The position numbers and the translations under genes are program-made. The notes beneath the pieces were generated by a model that was not told the DNA's origin, did not search any database, and saw only the letters and a program-made list of their open reading frames with translations. Positions 55,055-63,693 of a DNA stretch of 64,000 bases are shown here, in pieces. The stretch is from Fidelibacterota bacterium (lineage in GTDB: Bacteria; Fidelibacterota; UBA8477; JABMPR01). The stretch's first letter is position 1; every line of letters starts with the position of its first letter. The stretch spans positions 62,001-126,000 of the forward strand of contig JAERTG010000050.1 in the NCBI GenBank assembly GCA_016845065.1. Direction: 5' to 3'.

Positions 55055-56776
55055 GTGAAGGACTTGCTGAGAGCTGTCAAAAACATCTTGAAACTAAATC
55101 CATGGTACATCGGTCTCTATCTAGTTGTATTGGGTCTCCTCCTGCTATCTAGTTACATCGAGTATAAATCCAGATATCGGGACACCCTGCAGTTAATTCA
55201 GGATCAGGCCGCTATGACCGCTGCAGTTATAGCGCAAAGTGGTAGCGGTCAGGCATATCTCACTGAGGAGCTAAAACAATCCTATATAGATAGAGCAATC
55301 GATATGCTAGGCATGTTGAATCATATTGATAAAGAACAGCAACTTACAAGAGGTGATCTAGACAAGTGGGTGAATGACGAAACCATCATGGATATTACCA
55401 CTTTTGACAGTCATGGGAATAAGGATTGGGGCAATATATCAGCCTCAAAAATTTCAGAAGCTGTGTCCCAGGAAGAAAACATTTGGCTCTTGAGTCAGCT
55501 GGAGCCGATTTTTTCCAGAGAATCTGAATTAATTATAGTTGGTGTTGACAGAAGTGAGTCTTCCTATCCCCCAGATGACAGCCTTAATGACCAATTTATG
55601 GTGGCTATTCCAAGAGAAAGGGGAGGTGCAATCGCTTGTCAACTGTCATGGGAGGCTGAGCAAAATTTTAAATACCTTACAGCCATGGAATCTGCCCTGG
55701 AAGACCTCTTACATGTAAATGGATTACAATACCTGAAACTAGCTCTGGATGACCGCGAGCCCTATTATGTCTCAAAGACTGATAAGTTAGTTGATGACTC
55801 ATGGTCGCGTGAAGCACTGGCAGATATCCTTTATAAGGTATCTAAGGGAGATACTAGTTTGTTGGAAGTTGTACGTCCCGTCTTTTTTAATACAAGCTTA
55901 GGTGAAGTTCGCATTGGGTTTAAAGCAGATACTTTATTGAGTCTAAAAGGTCAAATCGTCTATCAAATTCTCCTGCGTACAACCCTTTTTACCCTGCTTG
56001 CCTTTGTATTGCTCATCTTTCTTTTGGTTCGACGAAATGCAGCCCTCCTTGTGGCGGAAAAGAAACGTATCGAAGCAGATGTCTATAGATTAGAAAAACT
56101 GAACCGATTGAGAGAGAAGCAAGCAGCAGTAGGTGAGCTTGCAGCTGGTGTGGCCCACGAAATTCGTAATCCACTGAATGCTATTGGTATTGTTGCCCAG
56201 CGATTGAAGCGCGAATTCTCACCAGGCGACGATCAGCAGGAATATGAAGCCCTTACCGGTACGATGGTATCAGAAATAACACGTATTAATCAGTCGCTTC
56301 AGGAGTTCCTGGAATATACGAGGCCGACTCCATTGAATATTTCTACTCTCGATTTGTTGACTTTTTTAACCAGCATCCAGGACTTGTATAAAACTGAGGC
56401 ATCTGAACAGCAGATATCCCTCACAGTAGAGGTGGATACGGTCCAGTTTGATGCAGATTCAGATTATTTAAGACAGGCCATATCTAACCTGGTTCGAAAT
56501 GCCCTGGATGCCTGTAACCCAGGTGCGAGTATCACGCTTGAAGGATATAAAAGTGGTGAGCTTATAGCCATAAAGATCACTGATACAGGGGTGGGAATTA
56601 CTGATGAGCAACAAAGTCGGATTTTTGACTTGTACTATACAACCAAGGATATGGGTACAGGCGTGGGCTTGGCTTTGACACACAAGATAATAGCTGACCA
56701 CCATGGGACAATTGAGGTCACAAGTCATCCAGGTGAAGGGACAACTTTTGAAATTGAATTACCGGTGAGACAATGA
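55055..56776 (+). CDS. Membrane sensor histidine kinase
   Basis: A 573-residue NtrB-like kinase. Membrane segments at about 17-34 and 303-327 enclose a roughly 270-residue extracytoplasmic sensor of unrecognised fold. Then a short coiled coil, the dimerisation/phosphorylation domain with His368 (GVAHEIRNPLNAIGIVAQR), and an HATPase domain with N-box LVRNALDACNPG, DTGVGITDEQ and GTGVGLALTHKIIADHHG. The start is GTG at 55055. It overlaps the response regulator gene by 4 bases; the two form a pair. Confidence 0.9.
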   Translation: MKDLLRAVKNILKLNPWYIGLYLVVLGLLLLSSYIEYKSRYRDTLQLIQDQAAMTAAVIAQSGSGQAYLTEELKQSYIDRAIDMLGMLNHIDKEQQLTRGDLDKWVNDETIMDITTFDSHGNKDWGNISASKISEAVSQEENIWLLSQLEPIFSRESELIIVGVDRSESSYPPDDSLNDQFMVAIPRERGGAIACQLSWEAEQNFKYLTAMESALEDLLHVNGLQYLKLALDDREPYYVSKTDKLVDDSWSREALADILYKVSKGDTSLLEVVRPVFFNTSLGEVRIGFKADTLLSLKGQIVYQILLRTTLFTLLAFVLLIFLLVRRNAALLVAEKKRIEADVYRLEKLNRLREKQAAVGELAAGVAHEIRNPLNAIGIVAQRLKREFSPGDDQQEYEALTGTMVSEITRINQSLQEFLEYTRPTPLNISTLDLLTFLTSIQDLYKTEASEQQISLTVEVDTVQFDADSDYLRQAISNLVRNALDACNPGASITLEGYKSGELIAIKITDTGVGITDEQQSRIFDLYYTTKDMGTGVGLALTHKIIADHHGTIEVTSHPGEGTTFEIELPVRQ

Positions 56777-58104
56777 CCAGAATTCTTATCGTCGATGATG
56801 AACAGCTTCAGCGAGAGTCACTGGCAGGTTTTTTAATGAAAATTGGATATGATGTGAGTACAGCAGACTCTGCCCAAACCGCGCTTGCTCATATGTATAA
56901 TCATCCCGTTGACATTGTCTTATCTGATTACAAAATGCCATATATGACAGGAGCAGATTTATTAAAGGAGGTGAAGTCACGTCACCCTGGTGTAATTCTG
57001 GTACTGATTACAGCATATGGGACTGTGGATATTGCTGTAGACGCTATGAAATCGGGAGCCTGGGATTTTCTGACCAAGCCTGTTAATCTGGATCAACTTG
57101 AAATTCTGCTCAAAGGAATAGTGAATCATATTCAATCCTTACAAAATCCACAAGGTATATCCATTGACAATGATTCCGCGGAACAAGGGTTCATTGCCAA
57201 GGATCCCGCCATGTTGGACCTACTTAATCAGGCGAAGCGCGTGGCTGACAGTCAGGTCACAGTCCTTATCACTGGAGAAACAGGCGTCGGTAAGGAGGTG
57301 CTTGCCGAGTATCTTCACACTCATTCCGGACGAAGTACCCATCCAATGGTCGCTGTGAACTGCGCAGCTCTCCCAAGCCATCTCATTGAGAGTGAACTAT
57401 TTGGGCACGAGAAAGGCTCATTTACAGGAGCAACCGGCTCCAGAGTTGGTCGTTTTGAAGAGGCTCATACAGGAACTCTATTTCTGGATGAAATTGGTGA
57501 TCTTCCCATTGAGATGCAGACCAAGTTACTGCGCTTTCTTCAAAGTGGCGAGTTTCAACGAATTGGTGAGAATAAGGTGCTCAAGTCAGATGTCCGCGTC
57601 ATCGCAGCCACCAATGTGGATTTGCTCCACGCCATACAGATAGGTGAGTTTCGGGAAGATCTCTACTATCGACTGAATGTAATTAATATGGAGATACCTC
57701 CCTTGAGGAGTAGACCTGCTGATATTAAAGTTTTATCAGAATATTATCTTGAAAGGTTTGCGACAAGAGAAGGGCGTGAAGGACTGATTCTCTCTGAAAA
57801 GGTGCTTGCTGCCCTCGAATCATACCATTTCCCGGGAAATGTCAGAGAATTAGGAAATCTCCTGGAACGAGCTGTCCTTTTGTGCCAGGGACCTGAGATT
57901 CTGGTTGAAGGACTAAATCTTAAGCCTACAGCGGGAGAGAAGATCAGCTCTGGGAAATTGAAGGATTCAGTTGGTGGCCTCGAAGTTGATCTAATTAAAA
58001 ACACCCTTAAACAGGCTGGGGGAAACCAGAGCGAGTGTGCCAGACGTTTAGGAATTAGTGAACGAGTTCTTCGATACAAGCTTCATAAGTATAAGCTCAA
58101 ATAA
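56773..58104 (+). CDS. Sigma-54-dependent response regulator (NtrC family)
   Basis: A 443-residue activator. Receiver domain (1-120) with phospho-acceptor Asp52 in IVLSDYKMPYMTG and LTKP; AAA+ domain with Walker A TGETGVGKEVLAEYLH, the sigma-54 contact loop as GSFTGA (in EKGSFTGATGSRVG), and Walker B GTLFLDEIGDLP; C-terminal Fis-type helix-turn-helix GGNQSECARRLGISERVLRY. It should activate sigma-54 promoters on signal from the kinase upstream. A candidate target lies directly downstream. Confidence 0.94.
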   Translation: MTRILIVDDEQLQRESLAGFLMKIGYDVSTADSAQTALAHMYNHPVDIVLSDYKMPYMTGADLLKEVKSRHPGVILVLITAYGTVDIAVDAMKSGAWDFLTKPVNLDQLEILLKGIVNHIQSLQNPQGISIDNDSAEQGFIAKDPAMLDLLNQAKRVADSQVTVLITGETGVGKEVLAEYLHTHSGRSTHPMVAVNCAALPSHLIESELFGHEKGSFTGATGSRVGRFEEAHTGTLFLDEIGDLPIEMQTKLLRFLQSGEFQRIGENKVLKSDVRVIAATNVDLLHAIQIGEFREDLYYRLNVINMEIPPLRSRPADIKVLSEYYLERFATREGREGLILSEKVLAALESYHFPGNVRELGNLLERAVLLCQGPEILVEGLNLKPTAGEKISSGKLKDSVGGLEVDLIKNTLKQAGGNQSECARRLGISERVLRYKLHKYKLK

Positions 58105-58183
58105 TATTAGCGACTCATAGCAGGTGCCACCTCAGCTAGAGTGTCATTTCCAAAAATATCCCTGACAAATCAATAGTTGTTTC

Positions 58184-58218
58184 TCGACAGTTTTGTCGAA
58201 TTCGACGTCTTTTGTCGA
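58184..58218. promoter_or_regulatory. Paired palindromes, candidate enhancer (UAS) sites
   Basis: Two adjacent inverted repeats share TCGAC..GTCGA arms: TCGACA-GTTT-TGTCGA (58184-58199) and TCGAC-GTCTTTT-GTCGA (58202-58218). Their starts are 18 bases apart, so they lie nearly two helical turns from each other. They stand about 100-140 bases upstream of the sigma-54-type promoter, the usual distance for activator dimers of the NtrC family. Binding by the adjacent regulator is inference. Confidence 0.65.
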
Positions 58219-58308
58219 GCAGATCCACATTATTCCCAAAACTGAAAAGATATGATAAGCTAATAAATAACAATATTATACATAGTGATTTATCCTGAAA
58301 CTTATTCA

Positions 58309-58325
58309 CTGGCATACATATTGGA
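58309..58325 (+). promoter_or_regulatory. Candidate sigma-54 (-24/-12) promoter
   Basis: CTGGCATACATATTGGA matches the sigma-54 consensus YTGGCAC-N5-TTGCW at exactly the right spacing, with GG at -24 and TTG at -12; the -12 C is replaced by G. It lies 52 bases before the ATG of the Ca-binding-repeat gene, which has an AAGGAG site. The neighbouring sigma-54 activator supports it. Confidence 0.65.
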
Positions 58326-58376
58326 CTATTGAGGACAGCATTTTTGAAATGAATACATTTAACAAGGAGAAACGAT

Positions 58377-58889
58377 ATGAAAAAGCAGTTCTTAACGGTG
58401 ATGATAATGGCAGTAGCCATTAGTTTATTCGCAATCGCCAACCCGGTTTATGCCCAGGGTGGTCAATGGGGAAATGGTAATCACGGAGGTGGTAATGGTC
58501 CAGGGGAATTCATCGATGAAGATGGTGATGGATACAATGATCTTGCACCCGATGATGATGGTGATGGGATCCCGAATTATGCAGATGAAGACTATGTTGG
58601 ATCCGGAGGTGGTCAGGGTAACGGTAACGGACCAGGGGAATTCATTGATGAAGATGGAGATGGTTACAATGATAACGCTCCAGATGATGATGGTGATGGT
58701 ATTCCAAATTATGCTGATGATGATTTCGTTCCCCCACAGGATGGTGGCGGGCGTGGTCATGGCGGTGGACGTGGACATGGTGGTGGTCGACCTGGATTTG
58801 GTGATGGTGATGGTCCTGGGTCGGGAAGTTGTTTGCCAGAACCCAGTGCACGTAAAAAAGCCACTGGTAAATTTAAAAACGCAAACTAA
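58377..58889 (+). CDS. Secreted Gly-rich protein with thrombospondin-3-like Ca-binding repeats
   Basis: A 170-residue exported protein. The signal peptide is 1-26 (ending ANPVYA). Two 44-residue repeats follow (39-74 and 83-118), each with DEDGDGYND and DDDGDGIPNYAD, the DxDxDG loops of TSP type 3 / EF-hand-like Ca binding. After them comes a Gly/His/Arg tail (GRGHGGGRGHGGGRPGFGDG), a single Cys152 and a basic end. There is no sorting domain. It is the first gene after the sigma-54-type promoter and leads a set of three envelope genes. It is not matched to a characterised protein. Confidence 0.85.
   Translation: MKKQFLTVMIMAVAISLFAIANPVYAQGGQWGNGNHGGGNGPGEFIDEDGDGYNDLAPDDDGDGIPNYADEDYVGSGGGQGNGNGPGEFIDEDGDGYNDNAPDDDGDGIPNYADDDFVPPQDGGGRGHGGGRGHGGGRPGFGDGDGPGSGSCLPEPSARKKATGKFKNAN
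58497..58724 (+). repeat. Tandem 132-base coding repeat
   Basis: Two copies, starting at 58497 and 58629 with a period of 132 bases (44 codons), encode the Ca-binding repeats. They differ mainly at third codon positions, so the protein pattern has been kept since the duplication. Confidence 0.75.
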
Positions 58890-58901
58890 TTGAAGTGATG
58901 C

Positions 58902-58923
58902 GGGGGAGGAATACTCCTCCCCC
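58902..58923 (+). repeat. Strong GC hairpin between the repeat-protein and barrel genes
   Basis: GGGGGAGGA (58902-58910) pairs perfectly with TCCTCCCCC (58915-58923) around ATAC. It lies 12 bases after one stop and just before the next start, and there is no T-run. It contains the only purine-rich ribosome-site-like sequence (GGGAGGA) in front of the barrel gene, so it could lower its translation or stabilise the upstream mRNA. Confidence 0.7.
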
Positions 58924-58930
58924 TACAACA

Positions 58931-60136
58931 ATGAAATACTCAATTCAAAACATGTTTAGAAGTATACAAGACCATTTCAGTTATAGAGCAAGATTAATGA
59001 TTGCAATCCTCTTCCTAATTCGAGTTCCTGTAGCGGCTGGTGAATTCACCTACACCTTTGATAATACATATGGAAAAGCCGACTATCTATTGGGGAGTAA
59101 ACTGGTGGCGGACGCCTCATATAGTTCAACTGCTTTAACGCTCAGTTCAATTCTCTCAGATAATTCAAGGGCTTATCTTGATGCATCACACACACAGATA
59201 TATCCATTCGCTGAGTACTCCAATTCTGATGCAGAACTAGGTTTACAACTTCGATTTCTTGAAATCAAAGATACCCAGATCTTCGCAGGACTATTTGCTT
59301 ACCTGAGCCGTTTCCACGATAGCTATAGTTATTACAATAGTAGCGGTTTTGGCATGTATTTGAAGTGGAAGTACTACTTGAAAGCTTCACAACTATTTAT
59401 AGGTGGATATGATTTGAATTTTAATCGGTTTGAGGAGGTCACTGAAGCCTCGAACACCGACCATGAGGTATATCTTACCTATAATCAGTCATTCAGGACA
59501 AAGACTTCAGTAAATCTCAGGACTTCCCTGGCTTATCAAAACTTCTGGCCACAGATTGTGATAAATGATCAATTGCCCGGACGGTTTAACAGGGCAATCG
59601 AAGTTGACTCAATCCCAGATAATTATCTAGTTGAGACCCAACTCAGACTTAGCCAGGCTCTTGGTCCCAAACTCGGTGCAACCGTGTGGTTGGAATATCA
59701 AATGCTCATCAATGAAAATGCAAGCACCCTGGCCTTGCATGATGGATTAAACAATCCATTTATTGATCGATTCAGAAGTGAAGGCCCTTCTGCATCGTTG
59801 CGCTTGTTGTATCGAATGGGTGATAAGCAAAGATTGAAGATCACGTACGCGCTTGAGGAATATGTATACAGTGATGTTCCTGTATATGAATTTGACTTTG
59901 AGAGTATGAACTATGTGATTGAGAATGATTCATACAATGATCTTGGATTTGATCGCTCAGACAAGAAGCAAAAGGTACAAGTGAGTTGGAGTCTGAATAT
60001 GGGTCAGAATCAGCGTGACTGGTTAACAGATATTGAAATGCTCATGACAACAGGGTGGACTCAAAATGTTTCCAATGATCCTCTGTATGACTACGCGAGT
60101 ATGAACTATGGAATTACTCTAAACATTAACAACTAA
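58931..60136 (+). CDS. Predicted outer-membrane beta-barrel protein of unknown family
   Basis: A protein of about 401 residues. A signal peptide (RLMIAILFLIRVPVAAGEF) sits about 30 residues from ATG 58931; starts at 58895, 58898 or 58952 are also possible. The mature part is alternating amphipathic strands rich in Tyr and Ser (SSGFGMYLKWKYYLKASQL, ASLRLLYRMGDKQRLKIT), and it ends YASMNYGITLNINN. Strand content suggests 14 or more strands. No family is recognised. It lies between the Ca-binding-repeat protein and the Spy-like protein and probably shares their transcript. Confidence 0.6.
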   Translation: MKYSIQNMFRSIQDHFSYRARLMIAILFLIRVPVAAGEFTYTFDNTYGKADYLLGSKLVADASYSSTALTLSSILSDNSRAYLDASHTQIYPFAEYSNSDAELGLQLRFLEIKDTQIFAGLFAYLSRFHDSYSYYNSSGFGMYLKWKYYLKASQLFIGGYDLNFNRFEEVTEASNTDHEVYLTYNQSFRTKTSVNLRTSLAYQNFWPQIVINDQLPGRFNRAIEVDSIPDNYLVETQLRLSQALGPKLGATVWLEYQMLINENASTLALHDGLNNPFIDRFRSEGPSASLRLLYRMGDKQRLKITYALEEYVYSDVPVYEFDFESMNYVIENDSYNDLGFDRSDKKQKVQVSWSLNMGQNQRDWLTDIEMLMTTGWTQNVSNDPLYDYASMNYGITLNINN

Positions 60137-60148
60137 TGGAGAAATAGC

Positions 60149-60628
60149 ATGAAACGAAAAGTATTTATCCTCTTTTTACTTTCTTTGACAATCGTAATGG
60201 GTCAGGGGCGTCGTGGTGGCGGCTCTCGAATGACCTGGGATGAAAGTTTGAATTTAACGACTGAACAGATGCAGCAAATCACTGCCCTCCGCGAGAGTAT
60301 GCAGCCCGCCATGCAGGATATTCGTCAAAATACCCGCTCATTAGAGCAGGAACTAAGACTCCTGAGCAACAGTGATAATCCAGATGCTGGTAGAATTGCC
60401 GAGCTTGAAGCAGCCATTGAAGCCAACCGAACAGCAACTGAGGCACTCATGGGTGCGCATCGAACGCAGATCAGATCCTTGTTGACCCCAGATCAACAAT
60501 TGATTTTTGATCAGCTGGAATTTGGTCCCCGTGAAGGACGCCGTGGACCTAGAGGACCTCGTGGTGATAACAATGATATGGGGGGCGGTCGTCGTGGAAA
60601 TCGTCCGGGAAGAGGGAACAGACCATAA
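60149..60628 (+). CDS. Spy/CpxP-like periplasmic protein (LTxxQ)
   Basis: A 159-residue exported protein: signal peptide 1-19 (ending VMGQG). It has two LTxxQ-type motifs, LTTEQ at 36-40 and LTPDQ at 112-116, separated by long helices (MQPAMQDIRQNTRSLEQELR), as in Spy/CpxP/ZraP chaperone or metal-sensing proteins. The tail is Gly/Arg-rich (GRRGPRGPRGDNND). Such proteins respond to envelope stress and are often linked to two-component systems, as here. It lies 12 bases after the barrel gene. Confidence 0.75.
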   Translation: MKRKVFILFLLSLTIVMGQGRRGGGSRMTWDESLNLTTEQMQQITALRESMQPAMQDIRQNTRSLEQELRLLSNSDNPDAGRIAELEAAIEANRTATEALMGAHRTQIRSLLTPDQQLIFDQLEFGPREGRRGPRGPRGDNNDMGGGRRGNRPGRGNRP

Positions 60629-60669
60629 ATCTTTTATTGTTCTCCGCTCCTGAGAACTTCCTCCCTGTA

Positions 60670-60706
60670 ACGAGCTCCAGTTAGTCTGGGGCTCGTGCTT
60701 TTATTT
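60670..60706 (+). terminator. Rho-independent terminator after the envelope module
   Basis: ACGAGCTCCAG (60670-60680) pairs with CTGGGGCTCGT (60686-60696) with one G-T pair over TTAGT, followed by GCTTTTATTT. It separates the Spy-like gene from the multihaem cytochrome gene. Confidence 0.8.
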
Positions 60707-60755
60707 ACTCCCAGGACGTTTATTTTGGTCTGGTCAAATGTGAAATCGAGGGTCT

Positions 60756-62684
60756 ATGTATCTTTTCTTTAGAATCTTAATACTGTCAGCATGTGTTTCC
60801 AGCTTAATTGCCCAGACACTACCAACAGAAACGAGTACCTTATTCTCAGGATCTGGTACTTGTGCCCTTTGTCATACCCAGGCTGGTCCAAATACTTCCG
60901 CATTACAAGACAGCTGGGGTAATGATATATCTCCAACCACTTACTGGAGATCTACTATGATGGCAAACTCTGCTATAGATCCATTCTGGCAAGCCAAGGT
61001 ACAGGCTGAAATCGCTTCTAACCCCCAACTACAAAGTGTGATTGAGGATAAATGTACTAGCTGTCACGCTCCGATGGGCAATACCCAGGCTGCATATGAT
61101 GGACAATCAGACTTTACCATTGCACAGATGTTGGAGAACCCTCTCAGTATGGATGGGGTAAGCTGCGCAGCTTGTCATCAGATTCAGGACCAGAATCTGG
61201 GGGAGAGTGAAAGCTTTTCTGGTCACTTTAGTATTGGTGATGATCGAATAATATATGGTCCTTTTAATAGCCCCATCACCGGTCCAATGGTGGATATGGT
61301 TAATTACACCCCACAAATGAGTGCCCATGTGTCCAGCTCCGAAATGTGTGCGACATGCCACACACTATTCACTCCATACGTGAATGATGAAGGTGAAGTT
61401 GTCGGTGAAGCTCCAGAACAGGTTCCCTATCTGGAATGGCTCAATAGCGATTATCCTGAGTTAGGTATCGAATGCCAAACTTGTCATATGCCACCTATTG
61501 AAGAAAACATAAGTATTTCTAATCGTCCACCCTGGTTAAACCCTCGTAATCCCTTACACGCTCATGAATTTGTAGGTGGGAATGTATTTATGTTAAAGAT
61601 GTTGAGGGATTTTGGCAGTGAGCTTAATGTAATGGCTACCGAGGCGCATTTTGACTCAACCATTGATAGAAGTATGCGACTGCTGGAGACAAAATCAGTG
61701 AGATTAAATATGACACCGGAATTCAATATCATGGGCGATTCTTTGAACATCCAGGTAGTGGTAGAGAATATTTCTGGTCATAAGTTTCCCACAGCTTATC
61801 CCAGTCGTAGAGCCTGGTTAGAGCTTACAGTTGCTGACCAGTTTGGAGATATTGTTTTCCATTCAGGAGCCTGGGATGATACGGGTGAAATTCTCGGGCT
61901 TGATCCAGGTTACGAACCTCATCACCAGAATATTAACAGCAATGAGCAAGTACAGATATATCAGAATATACCTTTAGATGTTTATGGTGATAAAACCTAT
62001 ACACTTCTGAGAATCGCAGGCTATTTGAAGGACAATAGAATACCACCCATAGGTTATCGAGACGATGGAAATGCCGCTGATTCTACGAGGATAGAGGGGC
62101 TGGCAAGCACTGACCCGGATTTTAATCGGGATGGCATTGAAGAGGGCACTGGAAGCGATATCGTGCATTATAAAGTGGGTGGTCTAATTCCAGGCGGCAC
62201 ATATCAAGTCAGAGCAACCATGAACTATCAAACCCTCGCTCCCCGTTTTGTTCAGGATCTTTTCGTATATGACCTGCCGGAAGTCAACGAATTTCAATCC
62301 TATTATGAACAAATGGATCTCTCTCCGATCCCTATTTCCACGACGATGTTCCGTGTTTCAACAAGTAGTTTTGACCGACACACCCCCGAATCTCCATTGT
62401 TGATAAAAGCATATCCCAACCCATTTAACCCTCAAACTAACATACAGGTTATGCTCCCCGCGGATGGTGATATTATCTTAAGCATTTATGATTTACAGGG
62501 TAGACAAGTCACTGAATTCCACAACTCCAATCGGCTGGCTGGGTTACATGAATTTAGCTGGGACGGGACTACTTCTGAGGGGCACATCATGGACGCTGGT
62601 ATTTATCTTGTACATGCAGAATTCAGGGAAATAAGTTCCCCTGTAGCTTTGCGGGCTGATTTTAAGATTGTCTATTTAAAGTAA
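60756..62684 (+). CDS. Secreted five-haem cytochrome c with C-terminal sorting domain
   Basis: A 642-residue exported protein. Signal peptide 1-20. Five CxxCH haem sites lie at residues 36-40 (GTCALCHTQ), 100-104 (DKCTSCHAP), 137-141 (VSCAACHQI), 198-202 (EMCATCHTL) and 240-244 (IECQTCHMPP), resembling cytochrome c554-type multihaem proteins. A beta-rich domain follows (290-530), and the last 90 residues are an FCB sorting domain (LIKAYPNPFNPQTNIQVML, LSIYDLQGRQVTEF, LAGLHEFSWDGTTSEG, DAGIYLVHA). Surface or extracellular electron transfer is suggested. It converges with the DUF4249-like gene, with one base between stops. Confidence 0.88.
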   Translation: MYLFFRILILSACVSSLIAQTLPTETSTLFSGSGTCALCHTQAGPNTSALQDSWGNDISPTTYWRSTMMANSAIDPFWQAKVQAEIASNPQLQSVIEDKCTSCHAPMGNTQAAYDGQSDFTIAQMLENPLSMDGVSCAACHQIQDQNLGESESFSGHFSIGDDRIIYGPFNSPITGPMVDMVNYTPQMSAHVSSSEMCATCHTLFTPYVNDEGEVVGEAPEQVPYLEWLNSDYPELGIECQTCHMPPIEENISISNRPPWLNPRNPLHAHEFVGGNVFMLKMLRDFGSELNVMATEAHFDSTIDRSMRLLETKSVRLNMTPEFNIMGDSLNIQVVVENISGHKFPTAYPSRRAWLELTVADQFGDIVFHSGAWDDTGEILGLDPGYEPHHQNINSNEQVQIYQNIPLDVYGDKTYTLLRIAGYLKDNRIPPIGYRDDGNAADSTRIEGLASTDPDFNRDGIEEGTGSDIVHYKVGGLIPGGTYQVRATMNYQTLAPRFVQDLFVYDLPEVNEFQSYYEQMDLSPIPISTTMFRVSTSSFDRHTPESPLLIKAYPNPFNPQTNIQVMLPADGDIILSIYDLQGRQVTEFHNSNRLAGLHEFSWDGTTSEGHIMDAGIYLVHAEFREISSPVALRADFKIVYLK

Positions 62685-62685
62685 T

Positions 62686-63693
62686 TTAAGGTATGGCATA
62701 GCGACTGATCCAATCTGCGCTCATTGAGCCAAATACACCAAAACCACCTTCAATTCCATAGGCTCTTCCAATATTGCCTTCACCGATGAGAAAATTGGAA
62801 ATGGCTTCTACCTCTGAATCACTTGCCAGGAAGTATTGATAGTAATTTTCATCCAGATAGCGCAGTCGAATACCCATTGGTGCAATAGTATCATCGCCTT
62901 GATTGTCTTCCAAGCACCAGGAATCGACAGATGACGTCCAGGTAGTATCTCCTGGTTCCATCAAGCCGAATTGACTGATTCCACACACATAACGCTCCCA
63001 GATTTGTGAAGCGAATCCTGTTGTTATTGTTGTATTGAAATCTCCATTATAATGCCAGGTCACATCAAAAAGGTTTTTTATCGATAGGGTATCTACCAAC
63101 TCTTCGTCTCTGATTTCTGGTATGGAAGGGGTCACCAAGGAGCCGCTGAGATGATGACCATCTGGAGTTGTAATTGACAATGTGTATTCTGTATTGGGAA
63201 GGGGGTGAAAGCGACCATCAGTGTTCATGTATATGCCAGGATCACTAAAAATATCACGGTACCAATAATTTTGACCACTTCTATCTTGTGGATTCCTGAT
63301 GAAAGCATATGTCTGTGAGCCATCGGAAATGCTAACGGTTGCATCTTTCACAATATAGAGTGATTCGCTAATCGATCGAATGTAGGGTTCTTCGTACCAG
63401 AATGTGTCCCTCTCGAACATCCCCGTATCATAGTTATAGTATTCATAGGCATCATAATAAATGGTGTCATACCCAACTATTTCTGCATCTGGCCCAGCAG
63501 TATCCAGAGTTTTGTGAACAATCACAAAGCTAGATACCGAATCATCCAAACTGATCAATCCGAATATGTTTAATTTCTCTTCATTATCTGTATCAATAGC
63601 TTCCCAGCCCCAATTTCCACAGGATATAAAGAATGTCAATAACATCAACAGGGTTCCAAGTCTAGGCAGATGCAGCCTCGTTCTAGAATTCAA
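62686..63693 (-). CDS. DUF4249-like outer-membrane lipoprotein
   Basis: A 335-residue lipoprotein: signal with lipobox LLTFFISCGNWGWE. It has a beta-rich N-terminal part (EKLNIFGLISLDDSVSSFVI), an Ig-like section with VKDATVSISDGSQTY and LPNTEYTLSITTPDG, and an acidic, Tyr-rich insertion. The layout, and position directly after a TonB-dependent receptor (11-base overlap), fit DUF4249 proteins, which accompany such receptors in FCB bacteria. The substrate is unknown. Confidence 0.65.
   Translation of the reverse strand: MNSRTRLHLPRLGTLLMLLTFFISCGNWGWEAIDTDNEEKLNIFGLISLDDSVSSFVIVHKTLDTAGPDAEIVGYDTIYYDAYEYYNYDTGMFERDTFWYEEPYIRSISESLYIVKDATVSISDGSQTYAFIRNPQDRSGQNYWYRDIFSDPGIYMNTDGRFHPLPNTEYTLSITTPDGHHLSGSLVTPSIPEIRDEELVDTLSIKNLFDVTWHYNGDFNTTITTGFASQIWERYVCGISQFGLMEPGDTTWTSSVDSWCLEDNQGDDTIAPMGIRLRYLDENYYQYFLASDSEVEAISNFLIGEGNIGRAYGIEGGFGVFGSMSADWISRYAIP

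Noticed and set aside
58425-58893. Long frames on both other readings across the Ca-repeat gene (about 117 and 147 codons)
   Set aside because: They are shadows of the repetitive GAT/GGT codons; low-complexity translations with no signal peptide logic, while the chosen frame has a signal peptide and clear repeat motifs.
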